DNA of 63,829 nt from Longimicrobiales bacterium (GCA_028822645.1 JAPKDG010000007.1:1-63829); one strand, 5' to 3'; counted from the stretch's first letter, positions 7,995 to 18,397 are shown. The notes: generated by a model from the sequence alone, not told the origin. Numbers and translations: made by a program.

Positions 7995-8996
7995 ATGAGT
8001 GTCATTTCTGATTTTATAGATAGCCATGGTTTAGGGGGGATTTATTTATTACACGGAGAAGATGAATTCCGGAAGGAAGAAGCTGTAAAAGAACTAATAA
8101 ATTTCCATCTAGATCAGGAAGCTAGAGATTTCAATCTGGATGTAATCAGAGCTTCTAAGGTTGGCCTTGAGCACCTGGCCCGTACTGTGTCCACCCCACC
8201 CATGTTATCTGAGTGGCGAGTGGTAGTGATTCAGGGAGTGCAGGACTTGTCAGGAACAGCTAAAACTCGTGATATCATTTTGAATCTTATAGAAAGTAAC
8301 CTTTCAGGTTTGGTGTTAGTCCTTTCTGCTACAATCCCCAAAGGTTCCAAGGCAAAATTCTACAGTTCTCTTAAGAATAAATCACGAGTAATACAGTTTG
8401 ATCTAATTCGTCTGGACGACATACCTGGTTGGCTTATGGAGCAAAGCTTACAGAGGTTTGATATTGAGGTAGATGTTGAAGCGGCTAGGGCGATGGCTAA
8501 TGCAGTTGGATCCGACTTGGGGGTGTTATCTCAGGAACTAGAGAAACTTGCAGGATTAGCAACGGGAGAAGCTTCCATTAAGAAATCTCATGTTATGGAG
8601 GCCGGCATTACTTTGTTGAGCCAAGATCGTTGGAAGTGGTTCGACTTGGTCGGGAAAAGGAACTTCAAGCAAGCGATCAAGAGCCTGCCTACTTTATTGT
8701 CACAGGGGGAAAATGGGGTGGGTTTGACCGTTGGCTTGTCTACCCATCTTTTGAGGATAGGTTTAGTAGTAGAAGGAGGGGCGGCAAGCCTGGAGAGTTT
8801 GCTTCCGCCACATCAGAAATGGTTGACTCGACAGATTGTTTCGCAGGCTAAGGGATGGAGCCATGGAGCGGTCTGTTCGGCACTGGTCAACCTGCTGAGA
8901 GTGGATCTTTTATTGAAAGCTAGCACTTTGTCAGACCAACACCACTTGGAAGAATGGCTTCTTACTTTAAGATTTCAGGAAGACGCAATTTTCTAG
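7995..8996 (+). CDS. holA: DNA polymerase III subunit delta
   Basis: The delta subunit of the clamp-loader complex, which opens the beta sliding clamp and has an AAA+-like fold without a functional ATP site. It is 333 residues, the usual length. The N-terminal YLLHGEDEFRKEEAVKEL and the central pattern VEAARAMANAVGSDLGVLSQELEKLA are characteristic; the C-terminal collar helices follow. The level of conservation is low, as is normal for HolA. ATG at 7995, 27 nt after the anti-sigma gene. The last 43 nt overlap the start of the SPOR-protein frame. Confidence 0.85.
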   Translation: MSVISDFIDSHGLGGIYLLHGEDEFRKEEAVKELINFHLDQEARDFNLDVIRASKVGLEHLARTVSTPPMLSEWRVVVIQGVQDLSGTAKTRDIILNLIESNLSGLVLVLSATIPKGSKAKFYSSLKNKSRVIQFDLIRLDDIPGWLMEQSLQRFDIEVDVEAARAMANAVGSDLGVLSQELEKLAGLATGEASIKKSHVMEAGITLLSQDRWKWFDLVGKRNFKQAIKSLPTLLSQGENGVGLTVGLSTHLLRIGLVVEGGAASLESLLPPHQKWLTRQIVSQAKGWSHGAVCSALVNLLRVDLLLKASTLSDQHHLEEWLLTLRFQEDAIF

Positions 8997-9775
8997 AGAA
9001 TGTAGCAGTTCATTTTCTGTTGATGATGTCTTGTTTTTTCCCTCTAGAGGGTCAGGGGACACTATTTATCGTGGATTCATTGGCATCCACGGGAGACGTG
9101 GAAAGTGCTAGGTCGACTTTGCAAGTATGGTGGGAAGATGATCAACGAGAAATAAATCGACATGATCGCCAGTACAGTTTGTGGTTGAGAGGAGTGCTGA
9201 CGGTGGATCCACAGTTGGCTAGTCTGGATTTCCAAAGACTTGTACTATCATTTCCGGGTGGACCCTACTCTGACGACGCGTTATCTCGTCTGGCGCTTAT
9301 GTCAGTCGCTAAAGGTGATTTTCTGAGAGCTTCAGAGTACTTCCAGGCTATATTGCTGGACTATCCAAGAAGTCCAAAACGCGGAGTTGCGAGAGCATGG
9401 ATTGAGAGTAATGCACATCTTGTTGAAGAGCTAGAAATTGCACCTGAATTTTTAGATACGCAGAACAGGGTTGTGGCCACCTATGAAGATCAATTTTTAG
9501 TAGAAGATGTTAATGAGGGAAATTTAGGGATTTACGCTATCCAAGTTGGTGCATTCTCGAGTAGTGATAGGGCTAAAGCTTTAGCGACCACACTGTCACA
9601 TCAAGGTTTTGAAGTTAGGATAGTACATATTAAAGGAAAGACATTGACTAGAGTGCGTATGGGGAATTTTCAGCAACGAGATCATGCTGACAGGCTCATG
9701 CAAAACCTTATAGAGATTGGCCAAGTGGCAACATTAGTGGATGATGTTCCCTTGGAAATTTCGGACCTATTATGA
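8954..9775 (+). CDS. Secreted repeat protein with C-terminal SPOR domain
   Basis: A 273-residue protein with a hydrophobic signal-like segment near residues 15-35, a middle part with two TPR-like units ([35 protein letters not shown], as in YbgF/CpoB), and a C-terminal SPOR domain from about residue 192 ([18 protein letters not shown], then [16 protein letters not shown]). SPOR domains bind glycan strands lacking stem peptides, typically at the division site, so an envelope or division role is likely. The frame from ATG 8954 overlaps holA by 43 nt; a later start would shorten the signal peptide. Its TGA overlaps the copper ATPase start (ATGA). Confidence 0.8.
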   Translation: MASYFKISGRRNFLENVAVHFLLMMSCFFPLEGQGTLFIVDSLASTGDVESARSTLQVWWEDDQREINRHDRQYSLWLRGVLTVDPQLASLDFQRLVLSFPGGPYSDDALSRLALMSVAKGDFLRASEYFQAILLDYPRSPKRGVARAWIESNAHLVEELEIAPEFLDTQNRVVATYEDQFLVEDVNEGNLGIYAIQVGAFSSSDRAKALATTLSHQGFEVRIVHIKGKTLTRVRMGNFQQRDHADRLMQNLIEIGQVATLVDDVPLEISDLL

Positions 9776-12066
9776 GCACCGAGAAAACGGTAATCCAAGA
9801 ATTTTATATCTCTGGTATGCACTGTGCGGCTTGTGTGGTAAGAGTGGAGAAAGTGCTCCTAGGAGTCGGAGGTGTTGTCTCTGCCCAGGTTAGCTTGGCT
9901 ACGGAAACTGCCCTAGTGGGATCGATTCAAGGGGTGCTTGATTCGATGGACATATATAATGCGGTCACTGAAAATGGATACGGTATTAAGATTGATAAGG
10001 GCTCCAATGAGATTGAAAATGTTCTGCAAGAGAAACAGCGACAAAGGGACCTTAGATCTGACGTATTGATGAAGAAATTTTGGGTAGGATTGTTGCTGAG
10101 TATACCGGTTTTGATAATCGGAAAGATTTCATGGTTGCCGGGACTTTCCGATCTTGATCCAGTTATTCATAGGAGACTCTGGGCCTTAAGTGCAGTACTG
10201 ACAATTCCCATTATAGGTTATGTGGGAGGGCAGTTTTTTGTGGGAGCAGGGAAGGCATTGAAGCAGAGAACTGCAAACATGGATACCCTGGTGGCGCTGG
10301 GGACTGGAGCCGCTTGGGGCTACTCCTTTCTGGCAGTGATTCTCCCGTCGTATTTTCCGGAAGGCACTGCCATACCTTTTTTCGAAGCTACCGCAGTAGT
10401 GATCACACTAGTTGTGTTAGGCCAATATCTGGAGACTAAAGCAAGAAGTAAAACCTCCCGGACCATTGAATTTTTAATGGACCTTCGTCCCTTAAGGGCA
10501 ACTGTCATAATTGATGAAGAGGAGACGAGTGTCCTGGCTTCCCAAATTGAAAAAGGGATGAGCGTCTTGGTTCGACCAGGGCAAAAAATACCAGTAGATG
10601 GTTATATCATAGAAGGGCTTACTTCAGTAGATGAATCCATGATCACGGGAGAGGGGTTATCCCGGATGAAAGAGGTGGGTGACAAAGTCATTGGTGGCAC
10701 GACTAACATAGATGGCGTTATCCGATTTTGTGCTGATTCCGTTGGTGAACAAATGGTCCTTTCACGTATTTTAGAATTGGTGAGGAAAGCTCAAGCTTCC
10801 AAACCTTCCATTCAAAGATCAGTGGATATAGTCGCTGGATATTTTGTTCCTACTGTGATGATTATATCGGTCCTCACATTCACTGCTTGGTATAATTTCG
10901 GACCAGAAGCAGCACTGAATTATGGAGTAGTAGCAGCTGTTTCTGTCCTAGTTATAGCTTGTCCTTGTGCTTTAGGGTTGGCCACTCCGTTTTCGGTTAT
11001 GATTGCGTTGGGGAAAGCTTCAGAGCGCGGCCTCTTGATTCGAAATGGTGATGTGATTGAATCAGCTTGTAAAATAGACACGGTGATCATCGACAAAACG
11101 GGTACTTTGACTCAAGGATATCCGGTAGTTGCTGCTATAATGCCAAGTGACAACGTTTCCGAAGAGGACTTGTTGCGTTTGGCTTCCTCTGTAGAAATCG
11201 GGTCTGAGCATTTGTTGGGCAAGGCTATAGTTAAGGCTGCTTCAGAGCGCGGAATCCAGTCGAGTAAGGCGACGGAATTTAATGCCATCCCTGGGTTGGG
11301 GGTCAGCGCTAAGATAGAAGGTAGTATGGTGCGTGTTGGGACCCTGGACTTTTTGACTGACTCTGGCATGAGCTTCACTCAAAAAGTCCAGCAGATTGAT
11401 GAGGTGGCTGAAATAGAACAGACTCCAGTTCTGGTCTCTACAAACAATGAATATCTTGGAGCATTCATGATCTTTGATCCGGTAAGGGCTGGCTCTAAGG
11501 AAGTGATTGATAGATTAAGAGATATGGATGTTAGGGTTATCATGCTGACGGGGGATCATAAAAGAACAGCTAACGCAGTAGCAAAAGAAGTGGGAATTAC
11601 AGATGTGAGAGCCAGAATGCTTCCAGAGGATAAGGTTGCAAATGTTCGAAGACTCCAGGAAGAAGGACGGATAGTGGCGATGGTCGGAGATGGTATAAAT
11701 GACGCTGCTGCGCTTAGTCAGGCAGACATCGGAATTGCAATGGGTGATGCATCGGATGTCGCCTTAGAATCTGCGGATGTGGTACTAGTGTCACAATCTC
11801 TTAAGGGCGTTGCCGAATTAAGGGATATCTCCCGATTGGCTGTAAAGAATATAAGGCAGAACCTTTTTGGAGCTTTTATTTACAATGCTTTGGGAATTCC
11901 TGTGGCAGCTGGAGTTCTGTACCCGATCTTTGGGATTCTACTTTCTCCTGTGATCGCTGGTGCGGCTATGGCTTTTAGTAGTTTGACAGTGGTGACCAAT
12001 GCGAATCGTTTACATTCTTCCATTGCACGGGAATTGGCAAATCAATGGATAGGATCATCCGAATAA
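9772..12066 (+). CDS. copA: Copper-type P1B ATPase
   Basis: A heavy-metal-exporting P-type ATPase in the inner membrane, 764 residues. It has one N-terminal heavy-metal-associated domain with GMHCAAC (Cys18, Cys21), the membrane metal site CPC in [13 protein letters not shown] (about residue 397), the phosphorylated Asp in DKTGTL (Asp441), TGDH, and the hinge [12 protein letters not shown] (about 637). CPC with a C-terminal [15 protein letters not shown] points to Cu+ specificity. A single metal-binding domain is common outside Proteobacteria. No CueR-type or CsoR-type regulator gene lies beside it. It overlaps the SPOR gene by 4 nt, so it may be expressed with unrelated genes. Confidence 0.95.
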   Translation: MSTEKTVIQEFYISGMHCAACVVRVEKVLLGVGGVVSAQVSLATETALVGSIQGVLDSMDIYNAVTENGYGIKIDKGSNEIENVLQEKQRQRDLRSDVLMKKFWVGLLLSIPVLIIGKISWLPGLSDLDPVIHRRLWALSAVLTIPIIGYVGGQFFVGAGKALKQRTANMDTLVALGTGAAWGYSFLAVILPSYFPEGTAIPFFEATAVVITLVVLGQYLETKARSKTSRTIEFLMDLRPLRATVIIDEEETSVLASQIEKGMSVLVRPGQKIPVDGYIIEGLTSVDESMITGEGLSRMKEVGDKVIGGTTNIDGVIRFCADSVGEQMVLSRILELVRKAQASKPSIQRSVDIVAGYFVPTVMIISVLTFTAWYNFGPEAALNYGVVAAVSVLVIACPCALGLATPFSVMIALGKASERGLLIRNGDVIESACKIDTVIIDKTGTLTQGYPVVAAIMPSDNVSEEDLLRLASSVEIGSEHLLGKAIVKAASERGIQSSKATEFNAIPGLGVSAKIEGSMVRVGTLDFLTDSGMSFTQKVQQIDEVAEIEQTPVLVSTNNEYLGAFMIFDPVRAGSKEVIDRLRDMDVRVIMLTGDHKRTANAVAKEVGITDVRARMLPEDKVANVRRLQEEGRIVAMVGDGINDAAALSQADIGIAMGDASDVALESADVVLVSQSLKGVAELRDISRLAVKNIRQNLFGAFIYNALGIPVAAGVLYPIFGILLSPVIAGAAMAFSSLTVVTNANRLHSSIARELANQWIGSSE

Positions 12067-12091
12067 TTCGGAGAAGGTTTTTGGGCAAGTA

Positions 12092-12175
12092 ATGGATGTA
12101 TTATTAGTGAATGTAGTATCTTGTTTTCTTGTTCTTTTGATCATCTGGTATTTCTGGTTCCCTCCGAGGAACTGA
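12092..12175 (+). CDS. Possible tiny membrane protein after copA (27 aa)
   Basis: The ATG at 12092 opens a 27-codon frame ending at TGA 12173-12175. It encodes one strongly hydrophobic helix ending in IIWYFWFPPRN. The run of aromatic residues at the membrane edge is a realistic topology. GGAGAAGG lies about 14 nt upstream, rather far for a ribosome binding site. Small one-span proteins downstream of P1B ATPases are known (for example CcoS/FixS after CcoI/FixI), but this one does not look like CcoS. It may instead be the remnant of a membrane-anchored cupredoxin. It is too short to judge by coding statistics. Confidence 0.35.
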   Translation: MDVLLVNVVSCFLVLLIIWYFWFPPRN

Positions 12176-12206
12176 TGTCAGTAAGGCCTACCTTGAACTT
12201 TGTGAT

Positions 12207-14867
12207 ATGAAGATTCCGAGTATAGCAACTAATGGTATCGGGCAGATAGAGGAAACTCCTCTCATGAGGCAGTGGAGAGAGGTTAAATCTAAGCATCAAG
12301 ATGCTCTGGTGTTTTTTAGAGTGGGTGATTTTTATGAACTTTTCTGTGAAGATGCAGAAAAGGGATCTAAGCTGTTGGGGCTCACACTGACTTCTCGTAA
12401 TAACGGAGCCGCTAGGCGGGTGCCCCTGGCTGGAGTTCCAGCAAAAGCTATAGATGGGTATTTGGAGCGTTTGATTAAGATGGGCCTGAAAGTAGCTATC
12501 TGCGATCAGGTTGAGGATGCAAGCGTTGCAAAAGGGATAGTGAGGAGGGAGGTCACAGAGACTGTTACACCAGGAACTGTTTTAACCGATGGGCTTCTTA
12601 ACTCAAAAAAGAATAATTTTTTGGTTGCTATCACTGAGCCATTGCTAGATTTCATAGGGTTGGCCAGTCTGGATTTGTCTACTGGTGAAATCACCGTAAA
12701 GAATGTTTCTGTTTCAGATATTCAAGGAGAATTGGGGTGCTTAGATCCTAAGGAAATCCTACTGCCTGTATCGTTGGAAAAAAGCTTATCTGAATCTCAA
12801 CCGACCCTTAGTTTAGATGAGATTATTCCAATACATTTGAGAACTTATCGAAACAGTTGCCTGTTCGAGTATGGGAGTGCTGATGACACTCTCAAATCGA
12901 ATTACAAAGTGAAAGATCTCAAGGCACTAGGTTTCGCAGATGCCGACAATCAAATGGTAGTGGCTGCAGGGGCTCTGTTGATGTATGTGGAAGAAATTCG
13001 ACCTCGAGGGATACTCCATCTGCAGCATCCAAGAATTGTAAGAAGTGGAGCTACGATGCTACTGGACGAGATGACCAGGAGGAATCTCGAGCTTGTAGAT
13101 TGCTTGAGGCCGGGTCAGGAAGAGGCCACTTTGATCTCAATCCTAGACGAAACTCTCACTCCGATGGGTGCCAGAACTTTAAGGAAATGGTTGCTTAGAC
13201 CTCTCCTACGACTGGAACAAATCCTTGAACGACAAACTGGGATAAAAGAACTTTATGAGCGCAGAGATGTGAGGGCGGAATTTCGCAAGACTCTAGCTCA
13301 GATAAATGACTTGGAGCGCTTAGCTGGAAGGTTGGGTTCCGCGAGGATCAACCCTAGGGATTTGTTGGCTCTTAATAGTTCATTAAAAAAACTTCCGGAA
13401 ATAAGAGAGAATGGAACATCCCTAGAGGGTAAGACCCTGCGTTTTCTATTAGTTAGCCTTGATCTTATGGAAGATGTTGTCGATCTCATAGGGGTGGCGA
13501 TAGATCTAGACGCTCCAGCAAATTTAAGCGACGGACAGGTGATTAGAGAAGGCTACTCTCTAGAACTAGATGAGCTGCGACAGATTCGTGATGAAGCTAA
13601 AAGATTGATAGCAAATTTACAGGCCAGCGAGAGAGAGAGAACTGGCATTAATTCTTTGAAAGTTGGGTTCAACAAAGTTTTCGGCTATTACTTGGAGGTT
13701 ACAAAATCTAATTTAGACAAAATCCCTGAAGATTATATTCGCAAGCAAACCTTATCTAATGCTGAACGATATTTCACTCCTGAGTTGAAGGAATGGGAAG
13801 AAAGAGTTTTTGTTGCCGAAGAGAACATCGCGGACCTAGAGACAGATATCTATAAGGCTGTTCGTTCAGTTGTCGAACTAGAAATTGACAGAGTCCAGAA
13901 AACGGCACAACAGGTAGCAAAACTGGATGTTCTAAATGCTTTGGCACAGGTTGCCGACCGCAGAGGCTATGTTTTGCCTCAAATAAATCAAGATTTCATT
14001 CTTGAGATCCAAGGAGGCCGTCATCCAGTTGTCGAAGCTGTAATGCCAGAAGGATCATTTATTCCCAATGACATCGAATTGAGTCAGTCTGGGAGAATTA
14101 TAATACTGACCGGTCCTAATATGGCTGGAAAATCGACTGTTTTAAGGCAGGTCGGATTGATAACCCTAATGGCCCATATGGGCTCTTATGTTCCAGCAGA
14201 AAATGCGAAGATACCTCTAGTAGATCGGATATTTACTCGTGTAGGCGCTTCGGACAATTTAGCTCAAGCTCAGTCTACTTTTATGCTAGAGATGACTGAG
14301 ACAGCATCCATCATTCGCAATGCTACTAGTAGAAGTCTTATCTTGCTAGATGAGATAGGTAGGGGCACATCTACTTATGATGGAGTTTCAATAGCTTGGG
14401 CAGTTACGGAATATATTCATGAAAGTTTAGGTGCTAAGACAATATTTGCTACGCACTACCACGAATTGACGGAACTTGATCAACTGCTTGATGCTGTTAA
14501 AAATATGACAATGGATATACGAGAAGTGGGAGACAAGATAATTTTTCTAAGACTCCTGAAAGAAGGAGAATCTGATAAATCCTATGGGGTTCACGTGGCT
14601 CGTTTGGCAGGCCTCCCCAACCAGGTCATTGTTCGTTCTATGGAGCTTTTGGAGAAGATGGAGGGGAGTGTACCTGGATCTGATTCGTATCATCTTACGA
14701 GAATGGAGATTGAATCATCCACTGCAGTTTTAGACTGTGACGAATCAGCGAATGACCGACTCCACGAGGCCCTAGTAGGTTTGGACCTTGATGCAATGAC
14801 TCCAAGAGAAGCTTTGAACTGGCTATTTGAAACTCGACGAGACCTAAAAATGGAAAAAGAAAATTGA
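12207..14867 (+). CDS. mutS: DNA mismatch repair protein MutS
   Basis: MutS1 binds mismatches and small loops and starts methyl-independent or methyl-directed repair with MutL. It is full length at 886 residues. The mismatch-recognition motif FFRVGDFYELF (Phe and Glu near residues 40-45) is intact, so this is not a MutS2 paralogue. The ATPase has Walker A GPNMAGKST (about residue 635), STFMLEMTE, Walker B ILLDEIGRGTSTYDG and ATHYHEL. The C-terminal part ends in a short ALNWLFE helix typical of MutS1 tetramerisation tails. ATG at 12207. It is followed with a TTGA overlap by the TonB-C lipoprotein. Confidence 0.97.
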   Translation: MKIPSIATNGIGQIEETPLMRQWREVKSKHQDALVFFRVGDFYELFCEDAEKGSKLLGLTLTSRNNGAARRVPLAGVPAKAIDGYLERLIKMGLKVAICDQVEDASVAKGIVRREVTETVTPGTVLTDGLLNSKKNNFLVAITEPLLDFIGLASLDLSTGEITVKNVSVSDIQGELGCLDPKEILLPVSLEKSLSESQPTLSLDEIIPIHLRTYRNSCLFEYGSADDTLKSNYKVKDLKALGFADADNQMVVAAGALLMYVEEIRPRGILHLQHPRIVRSGATMLLDEMTRRNLELVDCLRPGQEEATLISILDETLTPMGARTLRKWLLRPLLRLEQILERQTGIKELYERRDVRAEFRKTLAQINDLERLAGRLGSARINPRDLLALNSSLKKLPEIRENGTSLEGKTLRFLLVSLDLMEDVVDLIGVAIDLDAPANLSDGQVIREGYSLELDELRQIRDEAKRLIANLQASERERTGINSLKVGFNKVFGYYLEVTKSNLDKIPEDYIRKQTLSNAERYFTPELKEWEERVFVAEENIADLETDIYKAVRSVVELEIDRVQKTAQQVAKLDVLNALAQVADRRGYVLPQINQDFILEIQGGRHPVVEAVMPEGSFIPNDIELSQSGRIIILTGPNMAGKSTVLRQVGLITLMAHMGSYVPAENAKIPLVDRIFTRVGASDNLAQAQSTFMLEMTETASIIRNATSRSLILLDEIGRGTSTYDGVSIAWAVTEYIHESLGAKTIFATHYHELTELDQLLDAVKNMTMDIREVGDKIIFLRLLKEGESDKSYGVHVARLAGLPNQVIVRSMELLEKMEGSVPGSDSYHLTRMEIESSTAVLDCDESANDRLHEALVGLDLDAMTPREALNWLFETRRDLKMEKEN

Positions 14868-15223
14868 GAGGTTTAATCCAAGCAGTGGTTAGTGTTACCC
14901 TGTTTTTGTCAGGATGTGTTGAGAAAGGAGATGTCATTGATCCAACTCCGATCGAGGGCACTGTAGGTGTAGAGTACCCTTTGGATTTGTGGGATAGAGA
15001 TGTAGAAGGGAGTTCTCTCCTGCGATTGCGTATAACCTACGAGGGAGCTGTTGACAGTGTTTCCATTCTGGAATCCAGTGGATATCCAGCTTTTGATTCT
15101 TCTGCTGTTCATGCAGCTAAGGATATGAGATTCACCCCGGCATCTATGAATGGTGAGCCTATTTCTGTCTGGGCTCAGATCCCTATTTCATTTGCTAAAA
15201 CAGAGAGGTTGATGGGTCGATGA
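14864..15223 (+). CDS. Small lipoprotein with TonB C-terminal-like domain
   Basis: A 119-residue protein with a lipoprotein signal peptide (VVSVTLFLSGC, lipid on Cys18) and a compact domain resembling the TonB C-terminus: LLRLRITYEGAVDSVSILES, SSGYPAFDSSAVHAAKDMRF and a final strand. True TonB proteins have an N-terminal inner-membrane anchor and a proline-rich spacer, both missing here. This is therefore more likely a stand-alone TonB-like fold that binds a protein partner in the periplasm than an energy transducer. The TTG start overlaps the mutS stop, and its own TGA overlaps the next ATG, so it sits inside a tightly coupled operon. Confidence 0.7.
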   Translation: MRGLIQAVVSVTLFLSGCVEKGDVIDPTPIEGTVGVEYPLDLWDRDVEGSSLLRLRITYEGAVDSVSILESSGYPAFDSSAVHAAKDMRFTPASMNGEPISVWAQIPISFAKTERLMGR

Positions 15224-16224
15224 ATAGCTATGTGACATATAATGATATAATGGGGACAGTCGGAAGTACTCCCATGGTTAAACTAAATAAAGTTACAGTC
15301 GGAGTGAGTGGGCTGGTCTACGGAAAGTGTGAGTTCATGAACCCCGGAGGGTCCGTCAAAGATCGGATTGGCCTCGCTATGGTGGAGGCTGCTGAGAAGG
15401 AAGGGAGTCTGAAAGAAGGCGGCGTAATTGTAGAAGCAACCAGCGGCAATACAGGTATAGCATTGGCTCTGGTGGCTGCTACCAGGGGATACAGATGCAT
15501 TTTTACTATGCCAGATAAAATGAGTCGAGAAAAAGTGAAACTCCTGGAATCATTTGGAGCTGAGGTTGTTATTACTCCCTCAGATGTTCCCCCAGACCAT
15601 CCAGACCACTACACAGTAAGGGCACAAACTATCGCTGATCAAACCTCTGGAGCGATTCTAGCAAACCAATTTTATAATCAAGCAAATCCAAGGGCGCATT
15701 ACGAGACTACGGGGCCTGAAATTTGGGAACAAACCGAAGGTAGGGTCACCCATTTTCTTGCAGGAGCTGGAACGGGAGGAACTATTAGTGGCGTCGGTCG
15801 TTATTTGAAGGAAAAAAATCCATCTGTAAAAATTTTTGGTGTTGATCCTAAAGGGTCCATATTGAAGAATTTTTATGACACAGGAGAAATGGCAGAAGGG
15901 CATTCTTATAAAGTGGAAGGTTTGGGGAGTGATAAAGTGCCTGGGTCCTTGGATATGGAAGTCATTGACGGATGGATCACTGTCGATGACTTCCAGGCTT
16001 TTCAGATGGCCAGGAGGTTAACTCGAGAGGAGGGGCTTTTTGTTGGAGGCTCTTCAGGACTTTTAGTGCATGCTGCAGTTGAATTGGCCAGAGGTTTGGA
16101 TTCCGACGCAGTTATTGTCACTATACTATGTGATTGGGGAGAACATTATATGTCGAAACTTTATGATGATGAATGGATGCTCCTGAATGGTTTTGCAATT
16201 GAAAAAGAAGCCCCCGAACCATGA
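15220..16224 (+). CDS. Cystathionine beta-synthase (catalytic core only)
   Basis: A PLP-dependent fold-type II enzyme of 334 residues. NPGGSVKDR carries the PLP lysine, SGNTG binds the cofactor phosphate contact region, and GAGTGGTISG is the phosphate loop. The stretch GYRCIFTMPDKMSREKV and the end YMSKLYDDEWMLLNGF match cystathionine beta-synthase (serine plus homocysteine to cystathionine) better than O-acetylserine sulfhydrylase CysK. The regulatory CBS-domain pair found in animal enzymes is absent. A cystathionine gamma-lyase gene, often adjacent, is not in the window, so cysteine synthase activity cannot be excluded. It overlaps both neighbours by 4 nt. Confidence 0.85.
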   Translation: MNSYVTYNDIMGTVGSTPMVKLNKVTVGVSGLVYGKCEFMNPGGSVKDRIGLAMVEAAEKEGSLKEGGVIVEATSGNTGIALALVAATRGYRCIFTMPDKMSREKVKLLESFGAEVVITPSDVPPDHPDHYTVRAQTIADQTSGAILANQFYNQANPRAHYETTGPEIWEQTEGRVTHFLAGAGTGGTISGVGRYLKEKNPSVKIFGVDPKGSILKNFYDTGEMAEGHSYKVEGLGSDKVPGSLDMEVIDGWITVDDFQAFQMARRLTREEGLFVGGSSGLLVHAAVELARGLDSDAVIVTILCDWGEHYMSKLYDDEWMLLNGFAIEKEAPEP

Positions 16225-17228
16225 GAGTAGTCGTTCTGTTGGGGGGAGATTCTGATGAAAGAGATGTGTCCTTGGCTTCGGGAGCTCAAGTTGCAAATGG
16301 GCTAAGAGAAAGAGGGCATGATGTAGTGTCGCTGGATCCAGTCTGTGGATTGATAAGTTCGTCCCAAGAGGAGGATCTTTTGAAGGGTGTCATCCCGCGT
16401 GTTCCATCATCTGCAGTCCGGGATTTTAATTCATCTCTGGGATTACTGGAATACGTAGACCAGTTAAAAAAAGCAGATATTGTTTTTCCTGTTCTTCATG
16501 GTGGCATGGGAGAAAACGGAACTATTCAGGCTGTGCTGGATTTATTAGAAATTCCATATGTGGGAAGCGATATGTTCGGCTGTGTTCTAGCAATGAACAA
16601 AGATCTGACAAAGAGGTTATTGAGAGCTGCTAACATCTCGACTCCCGAGTGGGTGTTGTCCAGTAAAGTAGAGGAAGTTGCAGATATCTTAAGATTTCCG
16701 TTGATATGTAAGCCTGTTGATGGAGGGTCATCCGTAGGCTTAACACTAGTTACAAATCAAGCGTCTCTGGAGCTGTGCTTTGCATCTGAAAAAATGGGTG
16801 GGCCAGCTTTAATGTACGAAACTTTCATACCAGGACGTGAACTTACTGTTGGAGTCATAGGTGAAAGCGCTCTCCCTATTGGAGAGATCATTTCAAAGCA
16901 TGAAATATTTGATTATGAATGTAAATATAGACCAGAGATGGCCGAGGAAATTTTTCCTGCAGAGATCGAAGAACTAACGGCTTCTACCGTTGCCGGAATA
17001 GCATTAGAAGTCCACGCTTTGTTGGGTTTGAGAGACTTGTCTCGCATTGATTTCATCTTAGATGAACAAGGCACTGCTTGGTGCCTAGAAGCCAATACTC
17101 TTCCAGGCATGACAGCTAACAGTCTGTTCCCCAAGGCTGCAAAAGCCGCAGGATTTTCTTTTCAGGAGCTTTGTGAGAAACTTTTACTATTGGCGGAAAA
17201 TCGTCTGCATTCCCGACGGAGATCTTAG
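16221..17228 (+). CDS. ddl: D-alanine--D-alanine ligase
   Basis: An ATP-grasp enzyme that joins two D-alanines for the peptidoglycan stem peptide. It is 335 residues. Motifs: LLGGDSDERDVSLASG at the N-terminus, VFPVLHGGMGENGTIQ, PYVGSDMFG, KPVDGGSSVG (ATP loop), GRELTVGVIG, and the C-terminal RIDFILDEQGTAWCLEANTLPGMTANSLFPKAA region, in which the metal ligands and LPGMT are intact. ATG 16221 overlaps the cystathionine beta-synthase stop. It is functionally connected with the dap and recycling genes further on, though 27 kb away. Confidence 0.95.
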   Translation: MRVVVLLGGDSDERDVSLASGAQVANGLRERGHDVVSLDPVCGLISSSQEEDLLKGVIPRVPSSAVRDFNSSLGLLEYVDQLKKADIVFPVLHGGMGENGTIQAVLDLLEIPYVGSDMFGCVLAMNKDLTKRLLRAANISTPEWVLSSKVEEVADILRFPLICKPVDGGSSVGLTLVTNQASLELCFASEKMGGPALMYETFIPGRELTVGVIGESALPIGEIISKHEIFDYECKYRPEMAEEIFPAEIEELTASTVAGIALEVHALLGLRDLSRIDFILDEQGTAWCLEANTLPGMTANSLFPKAAKAAGFSFQELCEKLLLLAENRLHSRRRS

Positions 17229-17271
17229 TTAGAGTGACAAAGTTAAAGGCTTATCATATATCAAGAAATCC

Positions 17272-18096
17272 ATGAGAAATTACGGATTCAGGTTAGGTGG
17301 CTTTGACGGCAGACTTACACCGTGGGTTAAAAAATTAATCTGGATGAACATGTCTGTATGGATCGTCGGCTTGGTTGTGGGTAATACGTTTATTTACGAG
17401 TGGTTTTCCTTTCAGCCGTACAAAATTTTGATTCGTCCCTGGGGTGTGCTGACTTACATGTTTGTGCATGGAGGATTTTGGCACGTTTTTGGGAATATGC
17501 TCCTTCTCTTCTTTCTAGGTCCTCCTTTGGAGAGACGGTGGGGATCGAGGAAATTTTTGAGATATTTTGTTAGATGTGGATTAGGTGGCGCAGTTCTTAG
17601 CTATGCTTTTGTTACTAATTCGATCGTAGGTGCGTCGGCGGGAGTTTATGGCGTCATGTTAGCTTTTGCCATGACTTGGCCTAACGTTCTGGTGTATGTA
17701 TGGGGGATTTTTCCCATCAAAATTAAGTGGCTAGTAAGCTTCACCTTTGCGGTCACTTTTTTAAACCTACAAGCAGGAGATGGAGTTGCGCATTTTGCAC
17801 ATTTGGGGGGATTCCTTTCAGGGTTTGTTTTTCTTCCTGATAACAGGGGGTTTTCTAATAGAATCCAGGATGCCTGGATAGTTTTCCGAAATTCCAGTAT
17901 TGGAGCGCTATTCAGGAGTAGAAATGTGAGGCTCGTTGTAGAGGAACCTTCGACAAGGAACAAGAAAAGTAAAAATATCACTCTCGATGCTGTCGATGTG
18001 ATTCTAGATAAAATAGCAGAGAGTGGAATGAGTTCTCTGACTAAGGAAGAGAAAAAGATTTTAGACCAAATTGCGAAGAAACGTCGATCTCATTAA
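17272..18096 (+). CDS. Rhomboid-family intramembrane serine protease
   Basis: A 274-residue multi-span protein. VHGGFWHVFGN (HxxxHxxxN) lies in the second span, GASAGVYG carries the catalytic Ser in the fourth, and HFAHLGGFLSG the catalytic His in the sixth, which is the complete rhomboid set. It cleaves membrane-spanning substrates. After the membrane core (about residue 200) there is a soluble, charged tail ending in SSLTKEEKKILDQIAKKRR, a short helical extension often seen in bacterial rhomboids. ATG at 17272, 43 nt after ddl; it is probably the last gene of the mutS cluster. The substrate is unknown. Confidence 0.88.
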   Translation: MRNYGFRLGGFDGRLTPWVKKLIWMNMSVWIVGLVVGNTFIYEWFSFQPYKILIRPWGVLTYMFVHGGFWHVFGNMLLLFFLGPPLERRWGSRKFLRYFVRCGLGGAVLSYAFVTNSIVGASAGVYGVMLAFAMTWPNVLVYVWGIFPIKIKWLVSFTFAVTFLNLQAGDGVAHFAHLGGFLSGFVFLPDNRGFSNRIQDAWIVFRNSSIGALFRSRNVRLVVEEPSTRNKKSKNITLDAVDVILDKIAESGMSSLTKEEKKILDQIAKKRRSH

Positions 18097-18366
18097 CGAA
18101 AAACTGAGCTTTCTGTAGATTCCAACTCACAACATGTGCAGGCTGAAATCTGGACGCATCGACTTGTTCGTCCTACAATCATACCCTCCTTTAAATAATT
18201 GTCCTCAAACGCATTGAGGTTCTTGGGATATTCATACGGAGGGCATAGGGAGAACGGAGGGCAATACCCAGCTAATAAGATTGAAAATGTGACAGACTCC
18301 GTGAATGGTATCAATGGGAGTCGCAGAAAGTTATTGGGATTGGAAGTCAAAGGACCGTTAAAGGCA

Positions 18367-18396
18367 TTGATTCCTGAATTAACCTCTAGATATATA
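18367..18396 (+). promoter_or_regulatory. Possible sigma-70-like promoter before the yebC-ruv cluster
   Basis: TTGATT at 18367-18372 and TATATA at 18391-18396, 18 nt apart, resemble -35 and -10 boxes. Transcription would begin near 18403, just ahead of the foldable leader described next. The rest of the 18097-18366 gap shows no convincing gene or RNA. Two hexamers in AT-rich sequence are weak evidence. Confidence 0.3.
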
Positions 18397-18397
18397 A

